A stretch of 48,269 bases of DNA from positions 1-48,269 of the forward strand of contig NZ_JAAIYA010000047.1 of the NCBI RefSeq assembly GCF_010894405.1. Reading direction: 5' to 3'. This document shows, piece after piece, positions 17,962-26,876 of this stretch. The translations under genes and the position numbers were made by a program. Within the stretch, counting starts at the first letter, position 1. Each line of letters opens with the position of its first letter. This DNA comes from Pyxidicoccus caerfyrddinensis. Its GTDB lineage: Bacteria; Myxococcota; Myxococcia; Myxococcales; Myxococcaceae. Below the pieces are notes generated by a model that was not told the DNA's origin, ran no database searches, and saw only the letters and a program-made list of their open reading frames with translations.

Positions 17962-18741
17962 TCAGAAGGCGGTGCCGAGGCTGCCGCCGAGGAAGAAGTC
18001 GTTCATGTAGCCGCGGCGGAAGGCCATGGCCTCCAACCGGAAGGCGAGGCGCAGGTTGCTGGTGGACGAAATCTTCGGACGGCCGCGGAAGCCCACGCCC
18101 CCCTGGAGCACGGGCTTGAGGCCATTCACCTTCGTCTCCGCCGAGTCCACGGTGATGGAGGTGGCCTGGTAGGCCACGCCGCCTCCGGCCTGGGCGAAGA
18201 AGCCGAAGTCGGACTTGCCCAGCTTCAGCTCGTAGGCCGGGGCGATGGTGAAGTAGTGGACGCGGGTGTCACCGGTGATGAAGGTGGTGCCGTCGCTGAT
18301 GCTGCCGTACGTCCACCGCAGGTCCGCCCAGAGGGCCTCGCGCAGCGGCTCGCTGTCGAGGATGCGGCCGTATTCCCAGGTGGCGCGCACGCCGAGCCCC
18401 AGGCGCGTCTCGGCGAACTGGCCGCGCGAGCTGTCCAGCAGCAGGGCGCCGGTGATGAACTCCACCGCCACGCCCAGGTTCGGGTCGTCCAGGCCGGAGA
18501 GGGCCTTGAAGTCCCCGTCCTCGCCCTCCTGCTCGGCGACGCGGCGGAAGTCGTCCGTCTCGTCCAGGTTCTGCTTCTTGCGACGCTCGTAGTCTTCGTC
18601 TGCGTCGTTGGAGCGGGCGGGCTCCTCGTCGGGGTAGGCGTACGGGTCGTCGTCGTCCTGCGCGAGCGCGGGCGTGGAGAGAACGAGGCCACCCAGGAGG
18701 CAGCGAACGAGCCAGGTCTTCACGGAGTGGGTCCTCATCAT
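17962..18741 (-). CDS. Outer-membrane barrel protein, last gene of a three-gene unit
   Basis: A 259-residue protein with a signal peptide (residues ~1-27, ending ALA-QDD), then a very acidic stretch (DDDDPYAYPDEEPARSNDAD) and charged residues to ~75. A barrel domain follows with strands such as GVAVEFITGALLLD, ETRLGLGVRATWEYG, FGFFAQAGGGVAYQ and GGVGFRGRPKI, and the chain ends LGTAF with terminal Phe. The ATG overlaps the stop of the upstream metalloprotease gene (ATGA), so it is translationally coupled to it. Two adjacent ATGs (18741, 18738) could serve. No family name recognised. Confidence 0.85.
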   Translation of the reverse strand: MMRTHSVKTWLVRCLLGGLVLSTPALAQDDDDPYAYPDEEPARSNDADEDYERRKKQNLDETDDFRRVAEQEGEDGDFKALSGLDDPNLGVAVEFITGALLLDSSRGQFAETRLGLGVRATWEYGRILDSEPLREALWADLRWTYGSISDGTTFITGDTRVHYFTIAPAYELKLGKSDFGFFAQAGGGVAYQATSITVDSAETKVNGLKPVLQGGVGFRGRPKISSTSNLRLAFRLEAMAFRRGYMNDFFLGGSLGTAF

Positions 18742-20024
18742 TCGGCGGACAGCTGAGGGCAGGTGGTGCCGGGGGCGGAGCTGGCCGGGCACAGGTTGGG
18801 ATTGGACGTACCCACGAGCAGGGCTCGCGGAATCTGGAGGTGGTCCATCAGCTCGTTGCAGACGGCCTCCTTCAGCTTCAGGTCGGTGATGTGGGTGATG
18901 ATGGCGCCGGCGGCCACGGCCAGGGTGAAGTCCTCCTGGTCGTTGATGTACTGCTGCGACAGCTGCAACAGGCCGGGCGTCTTCGGGTCGGAGTCGTTGT
19001 AGGCGGCGACAATCGCGCGCAGCAGCACCTCGCGCTGCCCCTGGCCCTCGCCCGCCTGGTAGAGCGCGCTCGCGAGCAGGGTGCCCACCAGGTACTCCTT
19101 GCCGCTGAACTCGTTCAGGCCCTGGTTGCGCAGCTGCGTGCGCAGCGCGTCCGTCATGCAGCGGTCGTTCCTGGACAAGTCGCGGTCCCTCGCGACCTGG
19201 TCGTACGGGGCGTCGTGGAAGGACGTGGAGAAGAACTTCGCGTCACACCCCTTGGTGGCGCGGCAGGTGGTGCCGAACGCGTGGTAGTCGGCCAGGCCCT
19301 CGTCGAAGGACTTGAGGATGTTGGCGCCTGGGCTGGGGATGGAGGAGGACCAGAGGGCCAGCGCCTCGGGGAAGGGCTGCCCGCCGTAGACCTTCAGGTT
19401 GAAGATGCGGTGCGAGTACTCGTGCGCGATGACGCCCGCGTTGATGGCGAGCGGCGCGCGCTGGAGCTGGTCGAACGGCAGCACCAGGAACGACTCCATC
19501 ACCGAGAAGTAGAGCGCGTTGTCGAGCAGCGGGTCCTTGTCGACGTCGGCGAGGATGAACTCGGGGAAGTAGTAGGTGGTGACGGGCTTCTTGAAGTCCG
19601 CCGCGGGGATGTTGCCCACCGTCTGGAAGTAGTCGAAGGCGCGCTCGAGGTTGTAGTACGCCGTCACCATGTTCCAGGTGTGGAAGTCCGCCGGCCACAG
19701 GACGCCGTCCTGGTTGATGTAGCTGGCGCTGACGTCGTGGCCCTCCTCCTTGAGCAGGGCGTTGACGAACGCCTCCGGCGTGGTGGCGGTCTGGAGGTCC
19801 TGGTCCTCGGAGTCGAAGACGATGCGGGCGCCCCCGCGGAAGTCGGCGACCGTGCCGTTGAGGCTGACGATGTCGGAGACCGTCTTGAGCTCGACCTCCT
19901 GGGGGGCGTATTCGCCGTTGCTGTTGAGCACCAGGGCGCTGACCTTGACGGGAGCGCTCGTTTCGGGCGCACAGCCGACGGCCAGTCCCAGCGTGGCGGT
20001 GGCGGCAATGACTGTTCGGAGCAT
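18738..20024 (-). CDS. Lipoprotein zinc metalloprotease (HEYSH type)
   Basis: A 428-residue protein with a lipoprotein signal (MLRTVIAATATLGLAVGC, lipidated C18). A gluzincin-like zinc site is visible: H201-E202-Y-S-H205 in VIAHEYSHRIFN, with the third ligand probably E242 in SFDEGLADYHA. The C-terminal region (~260-420) is helical and has scattered cysteines. It would act at the cell surface or in the periplasm, anchored by lipid. It sits between two barrel genes (22-bp gap upstream, 4-bp overlap downstream), which suggests a linked envelope function. The protease family was not assigned and the substrate is unknown. Confidence 0.85.
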   Translation of the reverse strand: MLRTVIAATATLGLAVGCAPETSAPVKVSALVLNSNGEYAPQEVELKTVSDIVSLNGTVADFRGGARIVFDSEDQDLQTATTPEAFVNALLKEEGHDVSASYINQDGVLWPADFHTWNMVTAYYNLERAFDYFQTVGNIPAADFKKPVTTYYFPEFILADVDKDPLLDNALYFSVMESFLVLPFDQLQRAPLAINAGVIAHEYSHRIFNLKVYGGQPFPEALALWSSSIPSPGANILKSFDEGLADYHAFGTTCRATKGCDAKFFSTSFHDAPYDQVARDRDLSRNDRCMTDALRTQLRNQGLNEFSGKEYLVGTLLASALYQAGEGQGQREVLLRAIVAAYNDSDPKTPGLLQLSQQYINDQEDFTLAVAAGAIITHITDLKLKEAVCNELMDHLQIPRALLVGTSNPNLCPASSAPGTTCPQLSAE

Positions 20025-20047
20025 GACGCCGTTTTACTCCGGACCGC

Positions 20048-21217
20048 TCAGAACGTGTATTCCCCCCCGACGGTGAAAAGCCCAGAACGGGTCCGGGAGG
20101 GCGCCCCGGAGGCGTCCCCGCCCTCCACGGCCTCCAGCCGGTCCTGCTGCAATGCCACCGAGGCCCACACCCGCGCCGTCTCCCCCAGGCGCACCGTCCA
20201 GCGGGTGGCCAGCACGTGGGACAGGCCCTCGCCGGACACGTACCGCGTGAAGGCGTAGGACAGCTGCCCCCGGACGGCCCGGCCGGGGCGCCAGGTGACG
20301 GAGGGCTTGAAGTCGAACAGGGAGGGGGCGGTGGGGATGCCCGTGGTGGCGTTGAGGTCCGACACGCGCTGCGCCACCCCGGAGCCCAGGTCGCGGTTGA
20401 TGCGCGTGCTCAGGCCCAGCAGGGCCCGGCGGGCCTCGAGGGCGTTCTCGAAGCGGCGCGTGAGCTCCTCCGTCTCCTCGTCGGTGAACTGGCCGGCGGT
20501 GAGCGGGTCCTCGCTGTAGAGGGTGAGGCCGGCGCGCAGGCCCACCTCCCAGCGCGTCCCCAGCATCAGCCGGCCGCCCACGGAAGGGCGGGCCACCCAG
20601 AGCAGGTCCTCGCGGGCGTAGCGCAGGGTGCCGTTGCGGGTGGGGACGACGATTTCGCGGCTCAGTGGGTAGCGGGTGACGGACAGGCCCGCGTCCAGGC
20701 CGTACTCCACGGCGGAGAAACCCGCCGAGTCGTAGGCCGCGGACAGGAGCAGCGCCTGGCTGGAGTAGCCGGTGCGCGCGTCCACGGAGGGCAGGTTGAG
20801 CCTCGGGCGCTCGGGGGACAGCGCGGTGAGCGTGCTCTTGGGCAGGCCCACGCTCGCCGTGGCGGCCACCAGCCAGTGCCCACCCAGCACGTGGTCCATG
20901 CCCAGGGAGAGCTGGTGCGTGGCCGCGGTGCCGGACTCGGGGCGGGCGGCGGTGTAGCCCAGCGTGAGGAAGGTGGTGTCTTCGTACAGCGCTACGTCGC
21001 CCAGGAGACTCCAGGCGCGGTAGTCGCGGCCGGCGCTGACCTCGAGGGAGGCGGTGACCTTCCGGCCCGCCTCCGAGCCCGCCTCCGAGCCCGCCTCCGA
21101 GCCCGCCTCCGCGCGCCCGGGCCGCGCCGCCAGCACCGAGGCGAGGAGCGCGAGCACGGCGAGGCTCCGCCCGGGCCGGCGCGGCGCTTGGGGCACGGCG
21201 GTGGATTCCCCCTGCAT
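20048..21217 (-). CDS. Outer-membrane DUF-type barrel, first gene of three-gene unit
   Basis: A 389-residue protein. An Arg-rich N-terminus and hydrophobic stretch (LAVLALLASVLAA) form a signal peptide, followed by an EAGS repeat (three copies plus EAG). The rest is a large barrel with many alternating strands (ASLEVSAGRDYRAWS, FLTLGYTAARPES, LVAATASVGLP, VWASVALQQDRLEA) and ends FTVGGEYTF with terminal Phe. Length suggests about 14-16 strands. The start at 21217 has no clear ribosome site but is the only ATG that precedes the signal; an in-frame extension to 21784 runs antisense through aspS and is rejected. Function unknown. Confidence 0.8.
   Translation of the reverse strand: MQGESTAVPQAPRRPGRSLAVLALLASVLAARPGRAEAGSEAGSEAGSEAGRKVTASLEVSAGRDYRAWSLLGDVALYEDTTFLTLGYTAARPESGTAATHQLSLGMDHVLGGHWLVAATASVGLPKSTLTALSPERPRLNLPSVDARTGYSSQALLLSAAYDSAGFSAVEYGLDAGLSVTRYPLSREIVVPTRNGTLRYAREDLLWVARPSVGGRLMLGTRWEVGLRAGLTLYSEDPLTAGQFTDEETEELTRRFENALEARRALLGLSTRINRDLGSGVAQRVSDLNATTGIPTAPSLFDFKPSVTWRPGRAVRGQLSYAFTRYVSGEGLSHVLATRWTVRLGETARVWASVALQQDRLEAVEGGDASGAPSRTRSGLFTVGGEYTF
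21066..21110 (-). repeat. 12-bp tandem repeat in barrel signal region
   Basis: Three perfect copies of CCCGCCTCCGAG plus nine bases of a fourth (21066-21110). On the coding strand each unit encodes Glu-Ala-Gly-Ser just after the signal peptide. Unit length is a multiple of three, so slippage would change length without breaking the frame. Confidence 0.9.
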
Positions 21218-21334
21218 GGGAGCAGCAACACGCGACCGTCCCCGAAGTTGCGGGCCAACCGGGCGGGCCTGGGAAGCGTCAGGAATCGCTCCAGAATCCG
21301 ACCGTTTGAGAGGAGTCAGGTGTGCGCGGATTCC

Positions 21335-21364
21335 TTGACGCATCGTTTCCACGATCCGTATGGT
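21335..21364 (+). promoter_or_regulatory. Sigma-70-type promoter of aspS
   Basis: TTGACG (21335-21340) and TATGGT (21359-21364) are spaced by 18 bp. The predicted start point is about 21371, giving a ~37-base leader to the ATG at 21408. The -10 overlaps an upstream in-frame ATG at 21360, which argues against that ATG as translation start. Confidence 0.6.
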
Positions 21365-21407
21365 GCCGCGCTTTCCCTCACTACGAAACCAGCAGGCGGT
21401 CCTGTCC

Positions 21408-23225
<1,818 letters not shown>

Positions 23226-23238
23226 CGGAGTTGCGGAA

Positions 23239-23265
23239 AGCCGGGCGCCTGCTGTGCGCCCGGCT
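23239..23265. terminator. Hairpin between convergent aspS and mocR-type gene
   Basis: A perfect 10-bp G/C stem (23239-23248 with 23256-23265) closes a 7-base loop 13 bases after the aspS stop. There is no T-tract, so it may be a weak or factor-assisted terminator. Confidence 0.55.
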
Positions 23266-23336
23266 CCGACGAGGGCACGGGCGGGCGTGAGCGGTTCGCC
23301 TTCGGGCGTCTCACGCAGCCTGCTCGGGCCCTGCTT

Positions 23337-24740
23337 TCAGACGATGGACGCGAGCGGCTCCGGCCCGCCCTCCAGCGTCTCGCGCAGCCTGCGCAGGCCC
23401 TTCTCCAGCGAGGCGCGGGTGCGCGGTGCTCCCAGGCACACGCGCACCGCGGCCGGTGCGGTGGCCGGGCCCACGGTGAAGACCTCCGAGGGCGTGACGG
23501 ACACACCCCGGCGCCGGGCCTGCGCGGTGAAGGACTCCGCGCGCCAGCCGGTGGGGAGCTTCAGCCAGAGGTGGAAGGTGGGCGCTCGCGGCGCTTTCGG
23601 CAGCAGGTCTCCGAGCACCTCGCGCGCCAGCTCCAGCCGCTCAAGGGCTTCGCGTCGGCGGCGGACCACCAGCTCGTCGGCGGTGCCGTCGTTCACCCAG
23701 CGGGCCGCGACTTCCGCCATCAGCGGCGACGTCATCCTCACGGCCAGGGCCGCTTCCTCCGCGAGCCGCTCCGTGCCCGCTCTGGAAGGTGCCGCGAGGT
23801 AGCCGATGCGCAGCCCCGGCGCGAGCAGCTTGGACACGCCGCCGATGAACCAGCCGGACTCCGGCACCAGCGTGCACAGCGGGGGAGGGCGCTTGTCGAG
23901 CAGCAGCCCGTAGGCGTCGTCCTCCACCACCGTGAGCCCGTGCTTGCGCACCACCGCGGCGATGCGGCGACGGCGCTCCTCGGACATCACCGAGCCCGTG
24001 GGGTTCTGGAGGTTGGGCAAGGTGAAGAGGACCTTCGCGCCGGTGCGGCACGCGGCCTCCAGGGCGTCCGGCTTGAGGCCGTGCTCGTCCAGGGCCACGC
24101 CGTGGAGCCGCAGGTGCAGCCGGTTCGCGAGCACCTTCAGGCCCGGGTACGTGAGGGCCTCCGCCAGCACCGTGTCCCCCGGGCGCGTGAGGGCCGTGAG
24201 CGCCACCTCCATGGCGTGCTGGCCTCCCGAGCACACCACCACCTGCTCCGGGGACACCTCCAGGCCGAAGCGGGACAGCCACGCCGCGCCGGCCTCACGG
24301 TGCGCGAGCAGCCCCGCGTGAGGCTGGTAGTCGAGCAGCTCGGACAGGCGCGGCGAGCGCTGCAGGGCGTCCAGCGTCTTGCGCAGCGCGGTGCCCGCCG
24401 GGTCTCCCGGAGGCGTGGCTGGCCAGTTGAGGCCCAACTCCACCAGCGCGTCGTCTCCCGTGTCCGGTGCCGGAGCGGGGAGGTGGCGGGGCGCGTCCCG
24501 GTGGCGCACGAAGGTGCCCCGGCCCACCTCGCCGCCGATGAGCCCTCGGCGCTCGGCCTCTGCGTAGGCGCGAGTCACCGTGCCCACCGTGACGCCGACC
24601 TTCTCCGCCAGCTCGCGGTGCGTGGGCAGGCGGGTGCCCGGTGCGAGCCGTCCCTCGTCGATGTCCGCGGCCAGCGCATCCGCGATGACCCGGTACAGCG
24701 GGCCGTCCCGGCCCCGGAGCTGCGGCGTCCAGCTTGTCAT
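23337..24740 (-). CDS. MocR-type PLP-dependent transcription regulator
   Basis: A 467-residue GntR-family MocR protein. The winged helix occupies ~14-78 (LPTHRELAEKVGVTVGTVTR, then AYAEAERRGLIGG). A fold-type I aminotransferase domain spans ~110-460, with NPTGS (N246 region), VVEDDAYG (PLP aspartate region) and K304 in GGVSKLLAPGLRIGY as the PLP lysine. Such proteins sense a PLP-reactive amine or a vitamin B6 form and control a neighbouring gene. It is divergent from the PhzF-family gene, with direct repeats between. No Shine-Dalgarno precedes the ATG, and a candidate -10 (TATGAA on the minus strand) ends only ~8 bases upstream, so the transcript may be nearly leaderless. Confidence 0.92.
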   Translation of the reverse strand: MTSWTPQLRGRDGPLYRVIADALAADIDEGRLAPGTRLPTHRELAEKVGVTVGTVTRAYAEAERRGLIGGEVGRGTFVRHRDAPRHLPAPAPDTGDDALVELGLNWPATPPGDPAGTALRKTLDALQRSPRLSELLDYQPHAGLLAHREAGAAWLSRFGLEVSPEQVVVCSGGQHAMEVALTALTRPGDTVLAEALTYPGLKVLANRLHLRLHGVALDEHGLKPDALEAACRTGAKVLFTLPNLQNPTGSVMSEERRRRIAAVVRKHGLTVVEDDAYGLLLDKRPPPLCTLVPESGWFIGGVSKLLAPGLRIGYLAAPSRAGTERLAEEAALAVRMTSPLMAEVAARWVNDGTADELVVRRRREALERLELAREVLGDLLPKAPRAPTFHLWLKLPTGWRAESFTAQARRRGVSVTPSEVFTVGPATAPAAVRVCLGAPRTRASLEKGLRRLRETLEGGPEPLASIV

Positions 24741-24744
24741 GGTG

Positions 24745-24757
24745 ACAATTCATACGG
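24745..24757. promoter_or_regulatory. Candidate MocR operator, copy 1
   Basis: ACAATTCATACGG, a direct repeat (11 of 13 identical) of the copy at 24819. It overlaps the candidate -10 of the mocR-type gene on the minus strand, fitting autoregulation. MocR proteins commonly bind paired direct repeats. Confidence 0.45.
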
Positions 24758-24818
24758 TTGACGGGCGGTTGCGCGCAATGCATCCATTGTGTCGATTCTT
24801 GACGGAACATGTATCGGT

Positions 24819-24831
24819 ACAATTCACGCGG
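24819..24831. promoter_or_regulatory. Candidate MocR operator, copy 2
   Basis: ACAATTCACGCGG, 74 bp (about seven helical turns) from copy 1 in the same orientation. It overlaps TACAAT (24818-24823), a possible -10 for the PhzF-family gene. TTGACG (24799-24804) is only 13 bp from that -10, too short for unaided RNA polymerase, which would fit an activator-dependent promoter. Confidence 0.45.
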
Positions 24832-24872
24832 GGGCGGCGCTCCGTCCGCCGCGCTCGGGAGAGGTGCACGCC

Positions 24873-25760
24873 ATGCAGATGACCATCGTCGATGCCTTCA
24901 CGAAGACGCCGGGGGAGGGCAACCGCGCCGGCGTGGTGCTGGACGCCGCCGGGCTGGACGCGGAGGCCATGCAGCGCATCGCGGCCGTGGTGGGGGCGTC
25001 CGAGACGGCGTTCCTGCTGTCGCCTCCCGGAGAGGGCCCGGTGCGCCTGCGCTACTTCGCGCCCGCGACGGAGATTCCCTTCTGCGGTCACGCCACCGTC
25101 GCCACGTTCCACCTGCTGGCCGAGCGCGGACTGCTGAAGTCCCCAGGCACGTACCGGCTGGAGTGCGCGGCGGGCCCCCTGGACGTCGAGTTGGAGTCCC
25201 TGGAGATGCGCGGGGCGCGGGCATGGATTGTCACGCCTCGCCAGCCGTGGGTGGAGAGCCCGGTGCCGCTGGAGACGGTGATGCCACTGCTGGGCGGGAC
25301 GGTGGAGATGGTGGACCGCTCGTTGCCGGTGCTGCGCACCGGATACCGGTTGGTGGTTCCGATGCGACGCCGTGAGGACGTATGGAATCTGTCGCCACAG
25401 TCCCGGGCGCTTGCGGAGGTCCTGCGACCGCAGGGCCTGAACGGTGTGTACGTGTTCACCCGCGAGACGAAGGACGCCAGCAGCGTGGCGCATTCGCGCT
25501 ACTTCCCACCCGTGATTGGAGTGGCGGAGGATCCGGTGACGGGTGCCGCGGCCGGGCCGCTCGGGATGTACCTGGCGACGCAGGGGGTGCTGACGCTACC
25601 GGCCGAGGGCGGCACGGTGCGGGCGCGCATCGAGCAGGGCGATGCCATCGGCAAGCCGGGGCGCATCGAGGTGGAGGTCACCGGCCGGGCGGGAGCGCCC
25701 GAGCGGGCACGCATCGGCGGGGTGGCTGTCACGGTCTTCGAGGGCACGCTGCGGGTCTGA
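24873..25760 (+). CDS. PhzF-family isomerase-like protein
   Basis: A 295-residue member of the PhzF family, a diaminopimelate-epimerase-like fold with two similar halves. Residue E44 in GASETAFLL is at the catalytic glutamate position of PhzF. PATEIPFCGHATVAT and EDPVTGAAAGPLGMYL are the family blocks. True PhzF isomerises a phenazine precursor, but no other phenazine gene is nearby, so the substrate here is unknown. The start at 24873 is supported by GGAGAGG about eight bases upstream. Divergent from the MocR-type regulator, its likely controller. Confidence 0.9.
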   Translation: MQMTIVDAFTKTPGEGNRAGVVLDAAGLDAEAMQRIAAVVGASETAFLLSPPGEGPVRLRYFAPATEIPFCGHATVATFHLLAERGLLKSPGTYRLECAAGPLDVELESLEMRGARAWIVTPRQPWVESPVPLETVMPLLGGTVEMVDRSLPVLRTGYRLVVPMRRREDVWNLSPQSRALAEVLRPQGLNGVYVFTRETKDASSVAHSRYFPPVIGVAEDPVTGAAAGPLGMYLATQGVLTLPAEGGTVRARIEQGDAIGKPGRIEVEVTGRAGAPERARIGGVAVTVFEGTLRV

Positions 25761-25814
25761 TTCAGGACGCGGTAGACGCCTGCGCTCCGCTCCTCCCCTT
25801 GGGCCGGAGGACTT

Positions 25815-25839
25815 GTGGAATGAACGTTCCTTCCGCTGC
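25815..25839 (+). repeat. 25-bp direct repeat, copy 1
   Basis: Identical over 25 bases to the copy at 25884-25908. The core GGAATGAACGTTCCTTCC is an imperfect palindrome (one mismatched pair) centred on AACGTT. It lies in the gap between the PhzF gene and the JAMM-like lipoprotein. Confidence 0.9.
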
Positions 25840-25883
25840 GGTCCGCCTGAGGACTCGGTTGCCCGTGCCCCGGCGCAGGGTTC

Positions 25884-25908
25884 GTGGAATGAACGTTCCT
25901 TCCGCTGC
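25884..25908 (+). repeat. 25-bp direct repeat, copy 2
   Basis: Perfect copy of 25815-25839 with a start-to-start distance of 69 bp. The bases between and around the copies differ. The rest of this 261-bp gap (25761-26021) shows no gene or clear promoter. Confidence 0.9.
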
Positions 25909-26021
25909 TACCTGCCGCCGGGGGCCTCACTCTGCGTGGCTCGCCCCCGCGTTCTGAACGAGCCGGGCAGGGACGGCCCGCTTCCTGGGAATCGCGCGGC
26001 GGCCGGGCTGTTCCGGGGCGC

Positions 26022-26876
26022 ATGAGAGCGACTCGCTGGTTCCTGGCCGCCGTGCTGCTGGTGGGCACCGGGGCCTGCCGTACCCCGCAACCGGATGCCC
26101 CTGCCCAGGGCGCGCAGGCCACCGCCGTGACGTGCGCGCTTCCCGCGTCCCCCTCCGAGCTAATCCCCCTGTCGGATGACCCGTACCCCGGCGAGCTGCA
26201 CGAGGTCTTCGACGTGCCGGATGCCCCGGAGTGGTGGGCTCCTGCGCCACCGGATGCCGAGCGTGAGCGCTACCGGATGGCCCTGGGCACACGGCTCGGG
26301 GCGCAGGCCCTGGGGCACCGCGCCTTGCTGGAGCGAGTCCATGCCACACACGCGGCCCTGGTGGGCACGCCGATGGGGCGCGAGTCGGAGAACACCTCGC
26401 GCGTCCTCGCGGGGACGGCGGGCCAGGTGGGGCCCGTCACCTGTCTGGAGTGGAGCCTCTTCCAGCATCAGGCCCGGCGCTTCCCGATGATTGAGCGCCC
26501 CACCGAGTTCGGCGCGTACGTCCTGCGCGGCCACGGCCGGATTCGCGTCTACCTCTCGGGCGCGGACCGCATCGGCGGGCGGCTGTACAGCGGAGTGCGA
26601 GACAGGGTGATGGCGGATGTCGCGCGGGGCTTCGCGCCCGTGGCGCACGTGCACAACCATCCGTTCATGTTCGACCGGAAGCCGGGTGACCGCATGTGGA
26701 CCACGCCCGAGACGGTGAACGACGTCGGCGGAGGCGTGGCTCCCAGTCTCACCGACGTGCAGGCCTTCCGGATGATGCGGCAGTCGTTCGGGCTCCAGGG
26801 TGCGTGGGTGACCAACGGGCTCGACACCGGCCGCTACACCTCCGAGGACTTCGACCGGCTTTCAGCGTGGGATTGA
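26022..26876 (+). CDS. Lipoprotein with JAMM/RadC-like metalloprotease signature
   Basis: A 284-residue protein with a lipoprotein signal (FLAAVLLVGTGAC, lipidated C19). The C-terminal half reads like a JAB/JAMM domain. PTEFGAYVLRG (E162) fits the catalytic-glutamate strand, VAHVHNHP (H211, H213) fits the H-x-H zinc ligands, and PSLTDVQAF (S242, D245) fits the S-x-x-D end of the motif. RadC has the same HNHP...PSxxD order, but here ~28 residues are inserted between HNHP and PS. The fold call is my own pattern reading and no close family is known to me. It would act outside the cytoplasm. Its last 43 bases overlap the convergent PAS-AraC gene. Confidence 0.8.
   Translation: MRATRWFLAAVLLVGTGACRTPQPDAPAQGAQATAVTCALPASPSELIPLSDDPYPGELHEVFDVPDAPEWWAPAPPDAERERYRMALGTRLGAQALGHRALLERVHATHAALVGTPMGRESENTSRVLAGTAGQVGPVTCLEWSLFQHQARRFPMIERPTEFGAYVLRGHGRIRVYLSGADRIGGRLYSGVRDRVMADVARGFAPVAHVHNHPFMFDRKPGDRMWTTPETVNDVGGGVAPSLTDVQAFRMMRQSFGLQGAWVTNGLDTGRYTSEDFDRLSAWD

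Noticed and set aside
21360..21407. Upstream ATG extending aspS by 16 residues
   Set aside because: It lies within the -10 of a good promoter, and family members begin close to the ATG at 21408.
24867..25760. A true phenazine biosynthesis gene
   Set aside because: No other phenazine genes are present, and most PhzF-family members act elsewhere, so only the family is called.
25499..26122. A 207-codon minus-strand frame including both 25-bp repeats (GRNVHST twice)
   Set aside because: It runs antisense into the PhzF gene and into the lipoprotein start, has no ribosome site, and the repeated peptide simply mirrors the DNA repeat.
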